Assembly: GCA_003116975.1 (NCBI GenBank)
Contig: BGKB01000175.1
Coordinates: 62,001-126,000 of the forward strand
From: Aurantiochytrium sp. KH105
Lineage: Eukaryota > Sar > Bigyra > Thraustochytrida > Thraustochytriidae
Length of the DNA stretch: 64,000 nt
Direction of reading: 5' to 3'
A program made the position numbers and the translations under genes. The notes under the pieces were generated by a model. The model was not told the origin of the DNA, did not search any database, and saw nothing but the letters and a program-made list of their open reading frames with translations. Positions within the stretch are counted from its first letter, which is position 1, and the number at the start of each line of letters is the position of its first letter. Below, in pieces: positions 59,035-64,000 of the stretch.

Positions 59035-60378
59035 ATGGGCAACGAGTCGTCCTCGCGGAAGCGCTTCTCGAAGCTGTCGTCGAAGTCGCAGGCGAGCCAG
59101 TCCGTGACCGGCGCCAAGCCGGCCAAGGGCGCAACCTCGCGGTCCGCGGCGTCCAAGGATGTCAGCAAGAAGCAGGCGAGCACGACCTCGGCCGCCAGCG
59201 CCTCGGCCAGCACCGCAGAGCCAAATTTGCAGCCAGACAACGGCAGGCTAGATGACTTTTCAGAGTCGGACCCGTCGCCCATGATGTCACAAGTCGCAGA
59301 GAACAGCGCCAAGAAAAAGGTGTCTCTCGAGGACTTCGTGCTCATGACCGTGGTGGGCAAGGGCTCCTTTGGCAAGGTGATCCAGGTCAAGAAAAAGGAC
59401 ACCGGCAAGGTGTACGCCATGAAGGTGCTCAAGAAGGAGCAGGTTCTCAAACGCAAGCAGTTCGAGCACACAATGGCCGAGCGGCGTATCCTCGAAGAGA
59501 TCGATCACCCGTTCATTGTGAGTCTGCGCTTCGCCTTCCAGACGACGCAGAAGTTGTACATGATCTTTGACTACTTCAACGGTGGGGAACTCTTTCACTA
59601 CCTCAGCAAGGGCGGCCGCTTCAGCGAGGAACGCGCACGTTTTTACGCGGCCGAGATTGCGCTCGGTCTCGAGCACGTGCACTCGATGAACATCATCTAC
59701 CGCGACCTCAAGCCGGAGAACCTCCTTCTCGACGCCGACGGCCACATTCGCATCACTGACTTTGGCCTCTCAAAGGAGAACGTCACGGACGACAACGTGC
59801 GCTCCTTTTGCGGCACGCCCGAGTACCTAGCTCCGGAGATCCTGCGCCGCAACTCGTACGGCCGTTCTGTCGATTGGTGGAGTCTCGGCACGCTGCTGTA
59901 CGAGATGATCAGCGGCCTTCCTCCCTTTTACGATCGGAACCGGGATCGCATGTACAAGAAGATCCTCGGCGCGGATCTGCGCTTTCCCGCGCACATGAAC
60001 CCGGAGGCGCGATCTATCTGCCGCGGAATGCTGCAGCGTGACCCTTTGCAGCGTCTCGGCTACCGTGGTGCGCAGGAGATCAAGTCGCATCCCTTTTTCG
60101 CCTCAATCGACTTCGACGCCCTTCTCAAAAAGAAGATTGAGCCTCCCTTTAAACCGGTTGTGGCTGGAACCGAGGACACTCGCAATGTTGACAAGACCTT
60201 TACGACCATTCCCGCCGCTGTGACTCCCACGCCGGCTGACGGTGCCCTGTCCAAGGTCAACGAGGACTTCAAGGACTTTACCTACACGGCGACCAATGTG
60301 TTTGATGGCGAGAGCTACCGTGTGTCCTGCATCGACGACGAGTTCGATGAGTTCACAGCCAAGCGGACGACTGCCTAG
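59035..60378 (+). CDS. AGC-family protein kinase (Akt/SGK/S6K-like)
   Basis: 447 residues. MGNESSSRK is a strong N-myristoylation signal, so membrane recruitment may be lipid-based; no PH domain is present. After a disordered 95 residues comes a complete kinase domain (about 101-360): GKGSFGKV, VYAMKVLKK with Lys130, YRDLKPENLL, ITDFGLS, and activation loop SFCGTPEYLAPE with Thr261, the PDK1 site. The C-tail carries the AGC signatures: PFKPVV, a turn-motif-like TPTPADG and the hydrophobic motif FKDFTYTA with Thr416, the site usually phosphorylated by TOR complexes. The closest group by eye is Akt/SGK/S6K; a specific orthologue cannot be named. It converges on the SNM1 gene with about 187 bp between stops. 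Confidence 0.95.
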   Translation: MGNESSSRKRFSKLSSKSQASQSVTGAKPAKGATSRSAASKDVSKKQASTTSAASASASTAEPNLQPDNGRLDDFSESDPSPMMSQVAENSAKKKVSLEDFVLMTVVGKGSFGKVIQVKKKDTGKVYAMKVLKKEQVLKRKQFEHTMAERRILEEIDHPFIVSLRFAFQTTQKLYMIFDYFNGGELFHYLSKGGRFSEERARFYAAEIALGLEHVHSMNIIYRDLKPENLLLDADGHIRITDFGLSKENVTDDNVRSFCGTPEYLAPEILRRNSYGRSVDWWSLGTLLYEMISGLPPFYDRNRDRMYKKILGADLRFPAHMNPEARSICRGMLQRDPLQRLGYRGAQEIKSHPFFASIDFDALLKKKIEPPFKPVVAGTEDTRNVDKTFTTIPAAVTPTPADGALSKVNEDFKDFTYTATNVFDGESYRVSCIDDEFDEFTAKRTTA

Positions 60379-60565
60379 ACCTGCTTAGTAGTAGCCAAGA
60401 CGATCCTCCCCTCCCCACATCCCCTTTTCCTTCTCTTTCCCATTTCCTACCCGTGCTTTCTCTCTGTGTGTGTTTGTCCCTCTTCCAAAGACCATCATTT
60501 TCCCTTTTTTTCGTTTCTACGTCAGGCGATCAGATGAACTTGATTGGTCGGATCTGGTTTTACTT

Positions 60566-62482
60566 TTAGGTCCTTCCCACGGCCTTGGTCCTTTTCCTCT
60601 TTTTCTTGAAGCGTTTCCTCCTCATAACACAATCATCGTCTTCAGCCTCATTTTCCGAGGAAGACTCTTCGTCGCCGGCGTCGATGGAGACTTTTCGCTC
60701 CTTGTCAACTTGCTCGCAGCGCGCCTTGCACTCCTCAGTCGTTTTGCCAATCAAGGCAAGCAACAAACGTTCTGCGCATTTCTCACGTGGCCCCCATGTC
60801 TCTTCACTCTTGGAGTTTCGGAGCTTGACGACGCTCCGCGCAATTGCATCCATTTGTCCGGTCCATGATGTTGCTCGCCTTGCGCTCTGCTCGCCTTGCA
60901 TTGCATTTTCGCGGCTCGCGTCACGCAAGTTCTCGTCTTCTTGCGCAGGTTGACCCGCTTCCAAGGGCGTTCGTCCCTTTTCGGGACCTGTGAAATGTAC
61001 ACTTTTCGAAGGCTCTTCGATAGGGGCCTGCGCACCTTCCTGTGAAATTTCCTTCTTATATGAACGAATGTTAGCCCTGTGTTTTTCTGTATCATCATCC
61101 ACATTGGCCTTGCTCGATTTTGCACCTTTTGGCGAGAACACGCTCGTCTTGTGGGACACGTGCTCTTGCTCGGGCGGAGCCCCTTTCTGGAGTTTGCGGA
61201 TCGCGACTGTTGTATCAAAGTTTTTACGGGACACTCGAGCCTTGGTAATGAGCCGCACAAGATCTTCTCTCTGCTGCTCTTGTGTGTGTCGTTGATGCTG
61301 ACGCTGACGCTTCGCTCCAGCTTCCTCGTCAGCTTGGCGCACGACAATTGACTTGTACTCGTCCCATTGTCTTCGGAGGCGCGCCACATGATCGTCTGAA
61401 GGCTGGCCTCGCCAGCGCGTAATGTACTGCAAGAGGTCTCCCTTGCGCTCTCGGCTGACAATGCCTGTCACTATATGAGGGCGCAAGACACGAACAAAAT
61501 TGGCGAGTTCATATCGCGACGCGTGCAGCGTGTAGGGTACAATAAAGAAGCGACGCTTGTACAAATCATCGAGAGACTTTTTTGCCGCGGCGAGACGTCG
61601 CAAGCGTACACGGTCATCGACACGAAGCGTCTCTGGGGCAAAAGGGCCTTGAAAGCGCACTTGACGCCGCTCGTTGGGCCCGCTCGCTTGTAAAAGAATG
61701 CATACCACAAACTCGCTTGGATTGGCGTTGAGCTCCACCACGCGGCGCTCGTTGATTGCTTGTCTTGACACGACCTTGATCCGGGCTTGCGCGTGGTCGG
61801 CTTCATTGTGTACAAAGCACGAAACGTCGAGTTCGGATACATCACGAATGACTTCAAAGCGATCGCGAGAAACGAGTACCTTGGTGTCGAGCGCCTTGGC
61901 CAGTGACTCGAGAACCTCTTCTTTGCCTAGCGACTCAATCCCAATCTCGAAGCGCGTATGTGGCGGGTAGAATCGAACCAGATCGCAGAGCAGCTCACGC
62001 CAGTGAGCACGGTCCACCTGCGGCATGCTTGAAGCGTGCAAGGTGTTGTCAAGAAATAGATAGTCAACAGGCTGGTCTTCGCGCCAGATATCGTGATCCA
62101 GAAGAGCTCGTTCAGCCCGAAAATCTCCAGTGTAGACGGCGCGGCCAAAGAAGCCGTGGAGCACAAAGACGGCGCTTCCGAGACAATGGTGCGCATCGAG
62201 CATTCGAACTTGGACAGACACGAGGCCCTCGGCATCGAGAATGACGTCAAAGGCCTCTTCCATGTCACGTCCCATTAGAAACGGGCAAAGTTCTGGCCAC
62301 ATTTTCGAGACGATCGCTTTAGTCTCGTGCGAGCAGTAGATTTCGCCCCAGTTCCAGCTCGCATTGAGACCTCGCATGTGATCCATGTGCGCATGAGATA
62401 AAAAGTACTTGTACCCTTCTTCACGGAGACCGAAATAGTCAAAGATGATGTTGGTTCCTTCGATTCGAGGGCGTCCGTCCAT
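60566..62482 (-). CDS. SNM1/Artemis-type metallo-beta-lactamase nuclease
   Basis: 638 residues. The N-terminal half is a metallo-beta-lactamase/beta-CASP nuclease of the DCLRE1 family: SHAHMDHM (29-36) gives the H-x-H-x-D-H zinc motif, DAHHCLGS (96-103) and VYTGDFR (116-122) are family hallmarks, and the beta-CASP end is visible at VPYTLHASRYELANFVRVLR. The DNA part is followed by about 300 residues of charged, disordered sequence ending in a Lys/Arg-rich nuclear signal (RRKRFKKKRKRTK). The family cuts DNA ends in cross-link repair, telomere protection and end joining. Its compact N-terminal catalytic domain favours Apollo (SNM1B) or Artemis (SNM1C) over SNM1A, but I cannot decide between them. 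It diverges from NUF2. Confidence 0.92.
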   Translation of the reverse strand: MDGRPRIEGTNIIFDYFGLREEGYKYFLSHAHMDHMRGLNASWNWGEIYCSHETKAIVSKMWPELCPFLMGRDMEEAFDVILDAEGLVSVQVRMLDAHHCLGSAVFVLHGFFGRAVYTGDFRAERALLDHDIWREDQPVDYLFLDNTLHASSMPQVDRAHWRELLCDLVRFYPPHTRFEIGIESLGKEEVLESLAKALDTKVLVSRDRFEVIRDVSELDVSCFVHNEADHAQARIKVVSRQAINERRVVELNANPSEFVVCILLQASGPNERRQVRFQGPFAPETLRVDDRVRLRRLAAAKKSLDDLYKRRFFIVPYTLHASRYELANFVRVLRPHIVTGIVSRERKGDLLQYITRWRGQPSDDHVARLRRQWDEYKSIVVRQADEEAGAKRQRQHQRHTQEQQREDLVRLITKARVSRKNFDTTVAIRKLQKGAPPEQEHVSHKTSVFSPKGAKSSKANVDDDTEKHRANIRSYKKEISQEGAQAPIEEPSKSVHFTGPEKGRTPLEAGQPAQEDENLRDASRENAMQGEQSARRATSWTGQMDAIARSVVKLRNSKSEETWGPREKCAERLLLALIGKTTEECKARCEQVDKERKVSIDAGDEESSSENEAEDDDCVMRRKRFKKKRKRTKAVGRT

Positions 62483-63155
62483 GTTTAATTCCGTGCTTTT
62501 CTTTTTCTTTCTTCTTGCTTGTTCAAGAATGTCTTTGCCGCCGCCGTCCGCAGCCGGCAGCCGTCGTCAGCCAGCGTGAGAGACTAGAGTCTCTCTTCAC
62601 GGTATCAGTTAGGCGGCTTGGTGGCCAAAATAGCGAACGGCGACGTGGACTTCCCGATGCGGGCCGCTGCACCTGCTCCCCGCCGCCCTCTCTCTCCCTC
62701 CCTCCTTCCCTCCCTCTTGCTCGCCCGCTCGTTCGCTCACTCGCTCCGCATCGTCGTCGTGGTTGTGGCGCTCTCGGTATGTTGATGATGAAGGTCTCTC
62801 TTAACCATGCGTCGTCACACAACTTATAGATTTACAACTAGTGTACCGACTAGTAACAGAACTATATTAAAAACTATGTCTTGTACTCGGGCGTATAACC
62901 GCTGCGTTGCGAGGCCTCGCAACAAACAAACAAACAAACAAACAAACCATCACAACGAAACGAGACGAGACGAGACACGACAGAATTGCATTCGTGAATT
63001 CCGTCTCGCGCGCCTTGCGTGTCTGCCAAGGAGCGCGAGGGTCTCGCGTTGGCGCCACCGTCTCGGCCCCACGAGCGGCCTCGAAGCTTGGGCGAACAGA
63101 GAGAGGCGGCGCGACTCGACTCGACCCGTCCCGTCCCGCCCAAGAGCTCCTGACG
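62483..63155. other. Divergent promoter region, SNM1-type / NUF2 genes
   Basis: 673 bp. It holds (CAAA)n at 62928-62946, GAGAC pentamers (62959-62978) and CGACT/CCCGT pentamers (63113-63139) just before the NUF2 start. No gene was seen. Confidence 0.65.
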
Positions 63156-64000
63156 ATGGCGTCGTTCAGGCAGCATGAGCAACAGTCGTTCTCGTTTCCC
63201 CTGCTGGTGGACGAGGAGATTCTCATGTGCATGGAGGAGCTGCAAGTGAGCTTGTCGGCCAAGGATCTCGAGAAACCAAACGCGGGGACTGTTCGCGCCG
63301 TATACGAGTCGCTTTGCGAGGTTTGTATTGGGGTAACGCGTGAGGAGCTCAACAGTCCAAATGACGATGCGATGGGGCGCATCGAGTTCCCTGAGCTGCA
63401 CGAGGAATCAATTCCCCAGCTCACGTACCTTCGCTACGTGCAAAAGCTCTTGGGCGCCGCCGGCGTGCGAGACGTGACGTTGCTGGACTTGACCAAGCCG
63501 GACCCACGGAGGTTCCGCAGAAATTTGAGCGCCGTAATCAATTTTGCCAAGTTCCGCGAGGAGCGCTTGATGGAATGCGAGGAGCTCACGGGGAAAACGG
63601 ATGCTCTTCTCGAACGCAAGGCAGAAGTAGCGCGAGAGTGCGACGAGGTCGAGAGCAAAATTGCCAAGATTCGCGAAAAGCGCGAGGCCGAGCAGCCCCG
63701 TGTCGATGAGCTGAAAAATAGCTGCCGCGAGCTCGAAGCCGAGCTCAAGCAGAGCCATAAACAGCACGCCAGCTTGCAGCACGAGACGAAGCAGCTCAAG
63801 GCCAAGAGCAACGAGCTCAAGGACCATGTGGCAACGTTGCGCTTCCAAAAGCTCAATGTCACGCAGGAAACAGAGCGTATGGAGGGCAATATCGTGCGCT
63901 CGCCAGAGCGTCTCAAGACGGAGCTCTCTGATTTACGCGAGCGGCTGGCCGCCGAACGGGAAGAAAATGCTCGTCTCGGAGACGGTCTTGAGGAGCTGCG
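63156..64000 (+). CDS. NUF2: Kinetochore protein NUF2, 3' end outside window
   Basis: The frame opens at ATG 63156 and runs without a stop to the window end; 281 residues are visible. The N-terminal calponin-homology domain (about 10-135) shows the NUF2 pattern: SFPLLVDEEILMCMEELQVS, AVYESLCEVCIGVTREEL and RRFRRNLSAVINFAKFREER. A heptad-rich coiled coil begins near residue 145 and contains IVRSPERLKTEL, matching the conserved 'I-V-x-S-P-E-x-L' of NUF2. It pairs with NDC80 in the outer-kinetochore NDC80 complex, which binds spindle microtubules. No intron is visible in this part. Confidence 0.93.
   Translation, partial: MASFRQHEQQSFSFPLLVDEEILMCMEELQVSLSAKDLEKPNAGTVRAVYESLCEVCIGVTREELNSPNDDAMGRIEFPELHEESIPQLTYLRYVQKLLGAAGVRDVTLLDLTKPDPRRFRRNLSAVINFAKFREERLMECEELTGKTDALLERKAEVARECDEVESKIAKIREKREAEQPRVDELKNSCRELEAELKQSHKQHASLQHETKQLKAKSNELKDHVATLRFQKLNVTQETERMEGNIVRSPERLKTELSDLRERLAAEREENARLGDGLEEL

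Overview
The window is nuclear DNA from a protist. It is GC-rich, carries 23 protein genes, and almost all of them are single long open frames. Only one protein-coding intron is clear (52159-52306). The gene set is eukaryotic: CCT2, raptor, NUF2, soluble adenylyl cyclase, a G-alpha subunit, AGC kinases and a SepH/MAP3K-epsilon-type kinase. An axonemal-type enolase-like protein (ENO4) points to a flagellated stage. Dense near-intronless genes, CpG-rich promoters and many tetra- and pentanucleotide microsatellites fit a thraustochytrid (Labyrinthulomycetes, Stramenopiles; Aurantiochytrium/Hondaea-like). That placement is an inference from gene style, not from a marker gene.

Layout: a WD40 protein cut by the left edge (2-2059) converges on a PARP-type ADP-ribosyltransferase (2276-4819, -). 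A 3.3 kb GC-rich spacer precedes an Hv1-type proton channel (8155-9057). Next come a GNAT-like protein (9298-9873, -), a WW+RDD membrane protein (10301-11443), CCT2 (12291-13874, -) with a decayed copy of its own 3' end behind it, a SET-domain protein (14612-16177), and an unknown gene behind a TATA box (17438-18442). A 3.4 kb spacer leads to a bacterial-type aconitase B with a probable mitochondrial presequence (21803-24502). A 333 bp CTTG array separates it from a G-alpha gene (25484-26650, -). Then follow soluble adenylyl cyclase (27953-32680), an unknown Ser/Arg/acidic protein (33223-35490, -), the SepH-like kinase (37560-41666, -), a CREST-type membrane protein (42657-43316), raptor (43650-49478, -), the ENO4-like protein (49900-51549, -), a CoA-binding protein in two exons (51996-52590), a cNMP-binding-domain kinase (52726-56115, -), a small unknown protein (56785-57390), an AGC kinase (59035-60378), an SNM1-type nuclease (60566-62482, -) and the 5' part of NUF2 (63156 onward).

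Functionally, parts of cyclic-nucleotide signalling (G-alpha, soluble cyclase, three-CNB kinase) and of growth/TOR signalling (raptor, AGC kinase with hydrophobic motif) share the window. In a eukaryote this neighbourhood need not mean co-regulation.

The most unusual non-coding signal is a family of GCGCAAGT / ACTTGCGC boxes. They recur upstream of the proton channel, between CCT2 and the SET gene, and upstream of the AGC kinase, often exactly 21 bp (or 43 bp) apart and sometimes as inverted pairs. Other unusual points are decayed tandem copies of gene 3' ends in two convergent spacers, a perfect 26 bp palindrome, pentanucleotide arrays in most divergent promoters, and an exact 119 bp repeat across a single N that is probably an assembly artefact. 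No tRNA, rRNA, CRISPR, transposon or virus-like element was recognised.
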